Positions 26,220 to 38,500 of a DNA stretch of 64,000 nucleotides are shown here, in pieces. Origin of the DNA: Dromaius novaehollandiae (lineage: Eukaryota; Chordata; Aves; Casuariiformes; Dromaiidae); the NCBI RefSeq assembly GCF_036370855.1, contig NC_088102.1, positions 71,371,601-71,435,600 of the forward strand, given 5' to 3'. The translations under genes and the position numbers were made by a program. Under the pieces are notes generated by a model. That model worked only from the letters and a program-made list of their open reading frames with translations. It was not told where the DNA came from and ran no database searches. How positions within the stretch are numbered: the stretch's first letter is position 1; the number at the start of each line of letters is the position of its first letter.

Positions 26220-26830
26220 TCGGCCCCAGCGTGAAGCCGTACAGAGGGCCGGGGGCACCCGGGTACCTGACACCGCCAAGCGCGATCCCTCCTCTCTCCT
26301 GGGGACACCCCACAGCTCGGGGGTGGCAAACACTGCTGCCGAGGAAGCCCCGGAGCTTTTGCAAGGGGACGCGACCCGCGTCCCCGCACGAGGCAGCGGG
26401 TTCAGGTGTGCGGTGCAAGTGGGCTCCTCGCCTGACTTTATTTTATTTTATTCCTATTTATTTGTTGCTCCTTCTCCACCAGGGAATAAAATGCAAAAAA
26501 ATGCCATTTTTTTTCAGCGGTTCTCGCCGGGCTGCGGCTCCCCGCTGCCTGCCCGCCCACCGCCTCGGTGCGGCCGCGCTCGCCGAAGACCGGTGACCCG
26601 CGGCCCCGCGCCCGCCCATCACCGCTGCCCCGCGGCGCCCCGACGGGGCGGGCGCCGCTGCTCCGCGCGGTCCCGCCGCCCGCCCGCCGCGCTCGGGGAG
26701 GGGAACGAGCAGGCTGCTGGCTCACCCAAAATGCCCATAAGCACAGGGCGGGGGGGCGAACACCCTGTCCCCCCCATTGCTTTTAATTTCGCGGCTCCGG
26801 CGTGAGCGCTAGATGCGCCGGGAGAGCAAG
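26220..26830. promoter_or_regulatory. CpG-rich block, candidate promoter of the PRLHR-like receptor gene
   Basis: This is the only strongly CpG-rich stretch in the 12 kb upstream of the receptor. It lies just upstream of a good splice donor at 27011 on the plus strand. Long open frames here (for example 26215-26805) come from the lack of stop codons in GC-rich DNA and resemble nothing known. Promoter role is inferred from position. Confidence 0.5.
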
Positions 26831-27010
26831 TGCACCGAGAGCCGCGGCTGCAAGAGGTGTTTCGGGAAATAACACCCTGCGAATGAAGCGGTCTTAGTCA
26901 TCTCCGCTGAAATAATTTGCAAGCCCGGCTGCTATTTAAACTCGGTGCTGCTCACCCAGGTCACCAGGAGCCGCGGCAAGCTCGACTTCCCGGTTCGATT
27001 GCATGAGAAG
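26830..27010 (+). other. Probable 5' untranslated exon of the PRLHR-like gene
   Basis: The sequence GAGAAG|GTAAGT at 27005-27016 is a near-ideal donor. A pyrimidine tract ending TTTCTTTCCTCTTTAG gives an acceptor at 28868-28869, so the coding exon would start at 28870, 34 nt before the ATG. The intron would be 1859 bp. The 5' end of the exon is a guess; a transcript is needed to confirm it. Confidence 0.45.
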
Positions 27011-28903
27011 GTAAGTCCGCTAACGGGAGCCCCTGCAGCATCCCCCAAACCCGTGCGGATCCGCCGAGCCGGAGCAGCTCAGCCTGCCTACTTCTGATCC
27101 ACATCGGCTTGAGAGAAGGAGCTTTGGGATGTGCGAAAGGGCTGCCTTGATTCCTGTCTCCTTAAGAGAATTTTCTAACGAAAAGCCGAGTATTTCTCAC
27201 TGAGACGAATGATCCAATTTGGTTATTGGCTGCAACTCTCCTTCCAGCTTTGCTTTTCCAAATCAGGGTAGGGCATGTGGACTAAAGCTATATTACTTGT
27301 AGTGCATTACTTGTGCGTGCTCAGAGAGGTGTAGCTGCTATGCATGTGTGGCTGTGAAATAGAAAACCATGATCCCTCTCAGTAAATTATAGCAGTTAGT
27401 TAATTAAAGCTGTTTTCACTGTCCGCTGGAGGTAAGAACTGTTCAGGTCCCGGTGGGGTGGATGGAAAGCTAAATTTGACAATATAGGGACAGGGAGGAG
27501 GTCCTGGGGCGTAAGTCCTCATTTCCTTGTGGCTTCTGCCAGAATATATTTGGCATTCCCCTTCTACTGGTGTAAGTAGTTTTGTGGCCATATCCAGTAT
27601 CGGCAAAGTACTCCTTGTTGCGGCTGTTGCTACAAGGAAAGGTAGCAGAAAACCATTTGGGGAAGGGAAAGAGCGAGCTTCACGGGCAATTAGGCAGCGC
27701 GATCTGGAAAGGGGAAAAGGGAGGACCCTGAGCGTAGCATGAGCCGGAGCGACCTGAAATTCTCCCCACCGGAGCTTACTCTTAGCCTGGCAGCTGAGCG
27801 CGCTGGTGTGAAATCAATAGGCAAAGTGCAGGGCACAGGAGGGCCGGGCTCCGTGGGTGGAAAGGATGGACAGCGGGGAGGCTGGCTGGGTGTCCTGAGA
27901 GCAGCAGCGGGGTGGAGAGCTGCCCTGGGGTGAGGGAGCAAGCACGGGGTGGGGACCAGAGCTGGCAGGTGGAAAGCTGAAAGCAAGGACGCAGGAGCGC
28001 CTTTGGCTGCCGTGTGTCAGAAGAGCCCAGCGATTACTTTCTGTTAGGTATCCCGAGCCGCTCGAGGTGACCTGCAGCTCCAAACTGGCAGCTTGTCGTG
28101 GCTTTGCAACCAGATGATTAACCATTCCTTAGCCAAGTTTCATTTTTTCTCCTTACCAACGCTCAGCTCTGCATCTGCCACTGAGGATGTTCTTTTTTTA
28201 AAAATTAAAAAAAACAGCCTCTTTTAAGTCAGCCAATGTGTCACTACAGGCAACACAGGGCTCTGAGACCCCTTTGGCTGCTCTACCTCCCACCCTTGGG
28301 TGATGCAAGCATGCTGTCCCCTTCCTCCTTCAGTTCCCTGCTCTGGCTCCGGGACCCCTGGGGACCGGGAGCTTCTAGTGACGGGGCCAACCACACTCCA
28401 AGGACCGGGGAGGAGGACACCAGCCCCCCGTTCAGCTGGGGAGACTTTTCTGAGCTTCCTAAGCATTGCTGTGGCCACCTCAGGGCTCCCCGCTGAGGCG
28501 AGGGCTAGCAGCACCACCTCCGAGCGCGAGCCACGCAAGCCCAAAGAGCCAGGAGGTGGTGGCACTGGTGGTGCCGTGACATCTCTGTCCCCACACCCCA
28601 TCAGGGACGAGAGTGCACCTAGGGTCTGAGCTGGCTGCCAGGACAGCCCTACTGCAGGCCAATGGAGAGACCTAATGAACAGTAATCTCCGGGCTATCCT
28701 GACATATGACAGAAAACCACAGTCAGCCCTAAATCAGGACCAGCTAAAGACAGCCCAGCATCACCTTTGCTAGCCCAGGCTAGTATTTGGCAACCAAAGG
28801 GGACCTGGGCCCTGGAGACAGGTTCCTCTGCCCCAAAGTACAAACAGAGCACATTTCTTTCCTCTTTAGGGCTAACAAACCTGTCTCTGCTTGACTTTAA
28901 GGT

Positions 28904-30031
28904 ATGGAGAAGCAGCATCTGTTACAGGAGAGACCTAGCATGGCTTACAGTCAGCTCTCAAATGATTCGTGGCAGAACAGCTCAGCGCTTCTGTTCACTG
29001 GCCTGGACCTCCTCTTGGAGCTGAAACCGCTCTTCATCCCCCTCTATGCCACCCTGGTGACAGTGGCGTGTGTAGGGAACCTCTTCCTCATCCTTCTCAT
29101 TGCTCTCACCAAGAAGCTGCACTGCACCACTAATTTCCTGATAGGGAACCTGGCTGTGGCTGACTTCATCATGTGCCTCGCCTGCGTCCCACTGACCGTG
29201 TCCTATGCCTTCGAGATCCGGGGCTGGCTCTTTGGGATGTTCATGTGCTACTTTGTCACCTTGATGCAGGCTGCCACGGTGTTTGTGTCAGTGCTGTCTC
29301 TCACTGCTATCGCAGTGGACCGGTATGTTGTTGTTGCTTACCCCATTCGCAGAAGGATAAGCCGCAAGTCCTGCGTCTGCATCGTTGCCTTCATTTGGTT
29401 ACTCTCTATTGTGGCCTCCGTTCCCACTTCGCTGCACACCCACTACCTGGATCTCAACAAGATTGGCCATGACATGATCATCTGCGAAGAGTTCTGGAAG
29501 CACGAAGAGAGAGAGAGGCTGCTGTACTCGTGCTTGATGCTCCTCTTGTCCTACATGCTCCCACTTTTGGCAGTATCGATCTCTTTCTGTGCCATTTCCT
29601 ACCACCTCCGGAAGAGAAATATCCCAGGTGCTGCCTACCCCTGCCAAGACAAATGGACCAAAACGAAGCAGAAGACCTTCCGGGTGCTCACCGTATCAGT
29701 GGTGTGCTTTGCTATCTGCTGGCTGCCTCTCCAGGTGGTAAACTTCATCAGAGACATTGATGAGGAATTCACCATCCTGGACAAGAGGTACGTGAACGTC
29801 ATCCAAGTCTCGTGTCACTTCATTGCCATGAGCTCTGCCTGCTACAACCCTTTCATCTACGCTTCCCTCCACGAGAAATTCCGATTCCACCTTAGCAACT
29901 ACTTTTACCGCAAGAAGAAGAGCTCCAGCATTATGTCTTGCAAGGCATCTCGACTCAATACCTGCTCCACCCTGGCAGATGCTCCTACAGGGTTCTCAGA
30001 TAAGATAGCTTTGCAAACTAGACTCTCTTAA
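28904..30031 (+). CDS. PRLHR-like: Prolactin-releasing-hormone-receptor-like class A GPCR
   Basis: A single uninterrupted coding exon of 375 aa. Seven hydrophobic segments are visible, beginning near residue 45. Family marks: two N-glycosylation sites in the N-terminus (N20, N25), TM1 GN (58-59), TM2 NLAVAD (Asp87), Cys115 and Cys194 for the extracellular disulfide, DRY at 139-141 followed by VVVAYPIRRRIS, CEEFW in loop 2, CWLP at 272-275 in TM6 and NPFIY at 315-319. The strings TNFLIGNLA, CVPLT.AYAFE-like, RGW.FG, AVDRYVV and AMSSACYNPFIYA match human PRLHR, but it is clearly diverged from it, so I call it a paralogue in the PrRP/C-RFa receptor group rather than PRLHR itself. It would sit in the plasma membrane and bind an RFamide peptide. 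TAA at 28898-28900 closes the frame, so the start is 28904 or Met13 (28940); both have good contexts. It lacks the PDZ-like VVI end of human PRLHR. Confidence 0.92.
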   Translation: MEKQHLLQERPSMAYSQLSNDSWQNSSALLFTGLDLLLELKPLFIPLYATLVTVACVGNLFLILLIALTKKLHCTTNFLIGNLAVADFIMCLACVPLTVSYAFEIRGWLFGMFMCYFVTLMQAATVFVSVLSLTAIAVDRYVVVAYPIRRRISRKSCVCIVAFIWLLSIVASVPTSLHTHYLDLNKIGHDMIICEEFWKHEERERLLYSCLMLLLSYMLPLLAVSISFCAISYHLRKRNIPGAAYPCQDKWTKTKQKTFRVLTVSVVCFAICWLPLQVVNFIRDIDEEFTILDKRYVNVIQVSCHFIAMSSACYNPFIYASLHEKFRFHLSNYFYRKKKSSSIMSCKASRLNTCSTLADAPTGFSDKIALQTRLS

Positions 30032-32590
30032 TTGAAATACCCAAGCAGATCAGTTTTGCTCTTGGACCTGATGTGCACTTCTGGTTTAAGCGGGACATAG
30101 CCATTGCTCAAGCCAGGTGATACTGATATGTTGTGGTTCCCCAAAAGAGGACTCTTGCGCCTGACAATTGAGAATTGTGGGATATGTCTTCAAGGAGCAG
30201 CTCTTCTGAGCAACTCAAGTATATTTTGGTCTTTGTGAAAAACAAACAAGTGCAACAACACAGCACTCTCACAAATGAAGATTCTGAGCCAGATTTACTT
30301 GCTCTCCTTCTATGTGTAGAAATGCTGGAAGAGTGATGGGTGCTTCTAACTGACTTAATTCAAGGCACAGATAAGAAGAAGTGAGTGTCTGTGAAACAAC
30401 AGTTGCTTGCCCTGTTGAAATAGAACAACGAGTATATATCCAGATTGATGACTGAACACAACTATTCTGATATATTTCTTTATGAGCCTCAGTTTTTAGA
30501 AATAGTCTACGCATCTACATGGTCAGAGTTCTGCCTCAGTTTTTGTGCTTGCTCGGTAGTGCCAACTCAAGCGTGAGAGAGAAAATGGCATTTTAGCACC
30601 CACTTACAAAATGCTAAAAAACGCTCAGTTTTGCATGCCTCAAGGGTACGATCCAGCAGTAGGGACTAATAATCTGAACTGTGCCCACCAGAGAGGTTGT
30701 ATGTGCCTGCACACGCACAGAGGTCCCTTCCTCAGAACTTTCAAGGCCACTTTTGTGGCTCCTCTGACAATTTGGCAAATTTGGCCAAAATCCTAAATTT
30801 TCCCCAAATGTCCTAAATCACATAGCTTACTAATACAGCCGCCGAACTAGTATTTGGAGGCAAAACACTGCAGTACAACGCAAGCGTTTCCCGCAGGAAG
30901 GTGACCACGGTGATGCGGAGACAAGCACCTTTGACTTCCTATGGCTCCCGCAGCAGCGTTCAGGGAGCTGGGTGAATGCTGAGGAATGCTGGACAGGGTT
31001 TGGCCGGGTGTGGGCCCAGATGTGCTTCTGGTTGGAGGCAATTCTGCAAGGAGCAAAAAGCCAAGGGGAAACGTCTAAGCCCCGTCCCTGTGAGCACTGG
31101 GCCACGCAGCGAGAGACACGTGCCAGGCGCTGGGGCAGAGAAAGCGGGGGCTTTCTGAGACGAGCAAGTCTCCCGTCGGGCTTTGGCAGACGGCATCCAG
31201 CTCTCCAATCACAACTGGGTCGAAGCAGGTGGCCAGGGCTCTGTTCAGACACAGAAAGACTTCTCCTCACGGCTTATTTAGGAGGTGGATCCGTTCTAAG
31301 CAAGAAAAAAACACACATTAGGTGCATTTAAGAAAGTCTTTAGAGTATGGATTCATTTTGTAGGATAAAGATTGTTCCTAAGCAACAGATAGCCCATTCT
31401 GCCTCCTGTAAGAACACCAGCTCTCACAGGTAACAGTGAAATTGCTGTGTGTTGTGTTTCTTTTTTTTAAATTGCAGTTCACTGGTAAAGGCTGTGCACA
31501 TTCGGCAACCTGCATTCTTCTGTCGGAGACTCTGTGGGGGCTTGTGGCTGCTGAAAACGGATGTCTCATTTGGAGAGATGGGGTGAGGGAGGACTTTCAT
31601 AATCTACTTAACTTTCTGAAGAAGCCATTTGTGTAACGAGACTGGAAGGTCCCAATTTTTCCGACTGTTAATGTGCAACAGCAAGCACGTAGGGCATGCA
31701 ACTAACGGAGAAGTATCCAGGAAGCATTAGTGAAATTCTTGCGGTTCCCCATAGCAAAGTAGTCCTCAATGGGCAGAGGTGGGAATTCTGGCAACGGACT
31801 GCTCTAACCCAGAAATGGCTGGCTAAAGGTTGGTTTTGCTGGTCGGACCCTGCTTAGTTGCTCTAGACCGCTGGCATATTTGCAGTCTGTCAGCCTGGTG
31901 TGTGTAAGTGACACGAGGAGAAGGCAGCATCTCCCCTTGCACTGGCCGCCCAGCTCAGGTTTAACCTTTTGGTTGCCCAGAAGGAGCCCTTTGGGGACCG
32001 GTCCCAGCTTTACCCTCAGCCCCAAGTTTCAGGGTCAGCGTTCCCTACAGCACTCCGTGTGACCATGCCATGGATCCATCACTGCTCTTCCCAACAGGAG
32101 AAAGGACCTGAAAGCCTCCAGACTGCGTTTCCTCGCTGCCAGATGAAAGCTCTCCACTGTGCTGGGCATCACTCGTGTCACTCTGCTTTGAGAGAGCGGC
32201 TTGGCATCCTCCAGTGCAAACGCAGCTGGTTGCACTGTAACAGCCTCAGCAGGTTCCCTCATCTGCTCTCGTTACGCCCGGGGATGAGCTGCTGCATGCT
32301 TGCGTTCCTGCTGAGACCTTTGTGTGTCCCGATGGCTCCTGTATGGACGGTATTACCGCCTGCAGCATGACCGGCTGCGACAGGGCCCTACCAAATGCAA
32401 AGTAATGCAGATGCTCATGAGCTCTGTTCTGCACCTATACAGCAGCTAATTCTGTTCACTTTTCACAGCTGTCGAGTTATCATGCAGGACTGTGCTCAGG
32501 GGAAGGGGGCCAGCTCGCTTGTCCCAAAGGAGAGCAAACCAGAAGAGTGATGCTTGTCCTTTCCTCTAATAAAGGATTGAAAAACTCAGA
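30032..32590 (+). other. Receptor 3' flank, probable 3' UTR with AATAAA
   Basis: No coding pattern is seen. AATAAA at 32568-32573 is followed about 15 nt later by a GT-rich stretch (GACTGTGTGCCTG), a good polyadenylation site on the plus strand. If it belongs to the receptor gene the 3' UTR would be about 2.5 kb; this link is inferred. Confidence 0.4.
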
Positions 32591-35500
32591 CTGTGTGCCT
32601 GAATTGATTCTGCTCTAAGAAAAGGAAGCCTACTTTTGATGTCCTTGAGCGCAACTTAATCTCATTCCAGGAAAACAATAAATTTAGACGTATTTATCTG
32701 TGTTGCTGTCACTAGTGGCAGCAGCTGCTTGAGGGTCGGTCAGTCTGAGATCAGGGATGGAGAAATTAGACCGGCTGATGTGTTAGGATGGCTCTGCAGA
32801 GAAACAGCTCTGGCTAGAGAGAAAAAGTTGGGTATGCAACTTTTAGTGAGGTAATGAATCAAGATTTGCTTCAATTGACTTTGTATTTCTCACTACAGTG
32901 CTATAAATACTCCATATCTGTCTATCTGAAGTTTGCAATACAAACTAATTGGTCTCTGAGAAGGAAGGGAGGCAGAGCACGGTATGCCCCTGGCACAGCG
33001 GTGCTCAACTACCGCTCAATCCTTGGCCAGCAAAAACATTTTGGGCACCTTTTTATGCATTATTGGGCTCTGCACTACGCAGGATATAACTATCTACCTG
33101 CTAAGCGCAAAGTGTTGTTAGTGCCCTCTTCGGCTGACGGTGCTGTGCATGCTCAGGCAACTTGCACCCCCAGCGCAATGCATACCAAAATGAAGGATTT
33201 TTTTTTTTTCTTTTTAAAGCAACACAGGAATTCAGCAATAAAATAGGGATACCCTGATTCCCAGCTCTAGGTCTGAACAACATCCTCCTACTTAGGCCAG
33301 TTGACCCAAGCCTCAGTGCTAATATTGCCATGCAATTCCTGCTTAAGGGTCTATTTTCAAAAGTTTCAAGCAGCAGCTATTTTAACTTCTAAATCTTTGC
33401 TTACAGAAATGTGATAGACAATATTAACATTCATCTTCACTATCGAAAGGCAGTGGTCAGACACAAAGGTTAGGATATTTTCTCTGCCACCGCGAGCAGC
33501 AAGCCAAAACAAGTTACATAGTTGCCAAGCAAAGCCAGGAGAAGTCCTAGCACTACAGGAAAGAGTGTGGCCTGTGCACAGTTTGGACTTGAAATACCCT
33601 TCTCTTAATGATGCAACGGGAGAAACATGCACTGGTTCCCTATCCATTCTTCATGTGCTAGGAAGGGTGGATGGAACAGCTGCTGTTTTCCTTGTTTTTT
33701 GAGCTGTTGGTGTGGTGAAGCATCTATCTCTCTAGATATCATCTATCACTTGCTGGGACAGAGGTGCTTTGGAAGAGCGTTCCAGAGAAGTGGTTTTCCC
33801 CCACTGCAAAAAGGGTGTGGGGAAATCCCAGGGCTGAAGGACTCCTGATCCCCGCTGGGATCTGCCGGTCTTCTTGCCCTGCTCTTCCCTTCTACGTAGG
33901 CCCATCCCCATGTCAACCTGCTCCACAGAAAAAATATCAAAATATCTCACATTTCTGGGAGGTGTCAGTTTTCTTTGGCTGAAATTTAGCTTAAAAAAAA
34001 AAGGGGGGGGACTTGTCCTCAGCGGGGACAATATTGTGTGCCTGTTGAAGGTTATTTCCTCCCCTCACCAAAAGTAACTACAGCCAGCATTGCTGATGCG
34101 TACCATCCCAGCCGTCGGCTTTAGTTTGCAGCTCTGCCAGGAGGAGGCTTTTACTGGTCTCAATTCCGCACAGAAATTCCCCAACCCCCGTTTTACTTAT
34201 CCGACGAGCGCAGCCAAACCTTTCTGCCACATTTGCACCTCACTGAGTGTTCTGAGAATTGCAGGGGCAGAACTTCTCCTGGGGCTGGTGCACGCTTTGA
34301 ACTTTCACTGCTGCCCCCTTTTTTTGAACACCAAGCTCTTACTCGAAAAGCCCAGGCACGCTCGCTGCCAGGGGATTTTTTGTACCTCTGCTTTCAAGAC
34401 GAGCGAATGGAGACAAGGCCATTTCGTCAAGCTGTGAGGCACGAGCAAGCTGAGCTGCAGTGGGAACCGGGAAGCGTCATGGCTGGGGCAGGCATCACAT
34501 CACGTGGGGCTGATCTAGTGGTGCAATGCAGTATTTTCCATCCTATAATATCAGAAGCAGGTGGTACTAGGTACAGGGTGGGGAGGAAGGCTGGGGTACT
34601 CATCCTCCTCAGGTCCCACTGGGGCTGGGGGATCTTCTGGCCCATGCACCTTCAAGCTCTGGGGCCTGCAACCTATCCTCCAACTCAAATCCATCTTAGG
34701 CTGAATTAGGTTGGGTCAAGCCCGTTGTTCTTACTATCCCTCGGGTTGCTGCCTATAACGTCTTGCTGTTACACGCGTTTGGAGGCAGGCGGAGGTCTTT
34801 CCAGACTGCACACTGTTCCACCTGCTTAGTCACAGGGCAAACAAAATCTTTCTGACCTTTGGCTAAAGATGCAGAGAAGAAAAGCTGAAGAGTTCAAGCA
34901 TTTGCAATATAAAGTATTAAATAAGAAAACCTCTTGAGCATCATGCTTTATTTCCTACTGCCCTGCAGAATATAAGAGCTTCTTCCTCTTTAACTATTTT
35001 TTACCCAGCTGGAGAGAAAAAGTGAGAGCACGAGCTAGCTGAGACAGGCTGAGGCTGCTGTCACCACCGCTTCCAGACATGTTTTCTTGAAGGTGAAACA
35101 AGAGAAACACAAAAAAGGAGAATAGCAGCACAGGCAGAAGTTGCAGCTTCTCTTCCTGCTGCAGACCTTGCTGCTGGAGAAAGACCTGCAATCTTCGAGG
35201 TGTTTTTTTTTTTAAGCCCTGTGTGGATCTAGCAGAGGTGCTAAGGGGATCGCAGACCCCTCACGTACCCCCTTTGCTACAGCACAAGCTCGGTCTCGTC
35301 AAGGTCACGTTTAAGATCTGGGGCTCAATGAACCGGTTATGGCCCATGGGATCCCAAGCAGCAGCTGCGATGGGAAGCGCATGCTGGCCCATCAGTGGCA
35401 CGCTGCAGCCGGACCAGGGGTGACAGCCCCTTCTTGCCTGCTCTTGTCCTCTCTAAGGGTGACCGGTTTGTGGTCCCACACTCATCTTTGACCGACACGA

Positions 35501-38500
35501 TCCCAACACAGCCATAGGGTGGCAGCACTTGGCTTGAATACTCTTGAATAGTTCCTGATGTTTGGGAAATGGATACAGGTATCCTGGATGCCTCTGCACA
35601 CAAGCAGGAGTGAAGATTAAACCACCACTGTCCAATCTAGTGCTACTGCAAGAGAAAAGCCGTTTCCATCCTGCCCAGCAACCGTCTCACCGTCACCTCT
35701 CCTTGTGAACCACCCAGACTGGCTCCGAGCGCCGTGCAAAGCCTTGCAGATGGAGCTGCAGACAGCTTAGCATCCTTCTGTGCCCTCGCTGGGCTGTCAG
35801 AGACTCCTTTTTGGGTCTCCCACGGGCTCGGTGCAGCAGCAAGGGGCTGCACCTCAACAGCCGCGGGAGAGTGTCCCGTCCTCAGGGACACCCACCTCCA
35901 CTTCCCGCTCAGGACTCAGGCCACTGCATGGGTTTGGAATTGCACAAAACTTACCTGAGCATGTTCTTTGCCCAGGCGACCACAGAAAGAGGCTCAGGGA
36001 CCGTTTTGTGACAGCAACGGCCAGACCAGCAAATTGCTGGGCATTTTTCGGCATCAGATTGGTATGGTTTGAGAGACTGTACAAGCTTTGCTGCTCTGCA
36101 CGCTCACCTTCATCTTAAAGGGATCAGGCGGATGGCCCAAGATGCAGACCGATTTCTTCCTGAAGGGCGCTGAGCCTGGGTGGAAGGAAATGCAAGCTGA
36201 TTCCCTTCAGGTCTCTTAGGGGAAAGCAATATCCTGCTGTTTGTTCATGATCAGACAAAGCAGCAAGTCAAAGCTGGAATCCAGGCTGCAACAGGGCATT
36301 TTCACTGTCATAGGCGCCGCTGTGTATGAAGAAATATATCCTGTAAGTTCTGCTGAAATTTGCAACACAGCTCTCCTCTTCTTCAAAGTTACTTTTTTTG
36401 CTTAATCTCACAGACTGATAAAAATCCCTGTAGTTTCAAAGTGAAATCAAGCCCCTGCTAAATTCCAGATTGTATTAGAGGCATTTACTGAATGAGCAGA
36501 GCTTGTGGATTCAGTATGTTATAGCCATATACTGAAAAAATTCAGTTTTGTGTCTCTGACAGTATATATCAGAGTCTAGAAAAAGGAAGGACTATGGATA
36601 AGATCCCAGCCCTTCCCTCATACAAGGATTCTTCTGCTGTTCCTACTATTTTGTCCCACTTAGTTTTAAATGACCTGAAATGATGGCATTTTTACTCCTT
36701 GCCTTGGGCTATTAATCCGCCTTCTAACCAATGGCACCGTAGAAAAGCAAGAGCCTGTTACCCACTGTCAATTCTTTCTTTCTTAATTTCCCCCTGTCAC
36801 AAGCTCTGTTACTTCAGCCTTAATTAAAACACCTTGAATTGCCCTAAATAGCTTTTCTTGTCCTTTTTTTCTTTTTCTGCCCATTCTGCACGTTCAGAGG
36901 CACAAACACAGTGAGCAGGGCGGCTTTGAAAGAGTGGACCCACCACCCACTCAGAGGCAGAAGACTTGCTGTCTGCATTTTTTCCTGACCTCTCCCTTTC
37001 ACATCTCTTTCATATATTCCTATAACCTGAAACTACGCACATTTGCCTGCCTTATTGCCCTGCCAAGTGATGAGGCCAGACCGAACGAACACCATCTCCC
37101 ACCCTGCTCCCATCAGTAGCAAGAGCAGACGAGTCAGTCCTAACTTTTATAAAATTGTCTCGACTTTTATAGTCCAGAGTATTTGCTCACTCAGGCTTCA
37201 CAGCAGTGATGATGACAGCAACCCCCACACCACCACCACCCTGGTCGGGATTTTCTGCTCGCCTGCCAAAGTTATGTACAGCAAACGGGAAAACACTGTT
37301 TTGCAAGGGTAAGCTAGGAATAAAAATAAATTTTAAAACCCACAACCGTGTCATCTGAAAATAAATTCAGAACCACCTTCACAAATCTGGTAGCCACAGT
37401 CTCTGATTCTTCATCTCCAATGAAGAAGAATATGATTTGTTCGTTTAATGAAATGAAAGTTTATAGTCCTTTTTCCTTTAAAAGAGCCCTAAGTCCCCAT
37501 AGTTCATAAAAGCTTGCTAAAACTGATAGGGATGGGTGGCCATGATCTCCTTCTGAAGATCTCCTCTTACTCTCTCACAGTGACACGTTTGCACACATGC
37601 AACTCTTCCAAGGTGTGGTGAGAGCTGTTGGCCACATGACCAATAATGGGAGCACACTGGGTAGAAAAGATCGAGGCTCCTATGAAGACGAACTGATTGG
37701 GAATGCCTGGGAGTCGGAAAGACTTATCTTGAACCAAAAAACAAACAAACCCCCCCACCAAAACAAAAAAACAGTATTAGTTATGTAAAAAGAAAGAGGG
37801 GGCTACGCTGATTTGGTGGACTGCAATGAGTTAAGATTGAGAGTTGAAGATGGTTGGCAAGGTATCTATGAATTATCAGGGGGTTTGGAAAATTTTACCT
37901 AGATTGCATGTTTCTTGCTCATGTGATGCTCCTTAAATTGATTGTAACTACTGACTTTCGTAGTCCAGGCACACGAGTCCAGTCTACCTGTTTTGAGCTA
38001 GTCTGTCTTCACCCTCCGTGCTTCCTGTGTGTACACGCTCACAGCTTTCAGCTTTGCGTGATATTCCCTCCCTGCAAGTGAAGTGCTCCGACCTTCCCTC
38101 TGTTTCCAGTGACTTGACAGCTTGTTCCTTACCTTTAGGTAACCTTAGGGATGCGGATGCTTCCCGAATCAGGCTGCTTGAGGGTACCTTCGAGGACTAC
38201 CTGCCCACATCGCAAATCTTTTCCTCTGCTTGTCCTCCAGTCCCCAGCCTGAGCTTCAGACAGGGATTACTCCCTGGTTTTAGGGAGGGAAGAGCAACCG
38301 CGCAATTGGTGCAGGTCACAGTCCCTGTCTGGTTTTGGGCCGGCATGCATTTGCTGGACCTATGCGCTGAGCCTTGTGGTCCTGCTCTACCTTCCTGCTA
38401 ACAAAGATGGATCAACTCCCCAGATGTCAAATGGGGGTGCTGAGACAACCCTCCCAGTGGCCCAGGCACGTGGTGAGTACAACCGGTGCTGTTTTAGCTC

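Noticed and set aside
26215-26805. 196-aa open frame in the CpG-rich block
   Set aside because: Several overlapping frames are open here because stops are rare in GC-rich DNA; composition is Arg/Pro/Ala-rich and nothing is recognised.
28236-28629. Open frames of 86-125 codons on both strands before the receptor
   Set aside because: They lie in the presumed 5' intron of the receptor gene, overlap each other and match no family.
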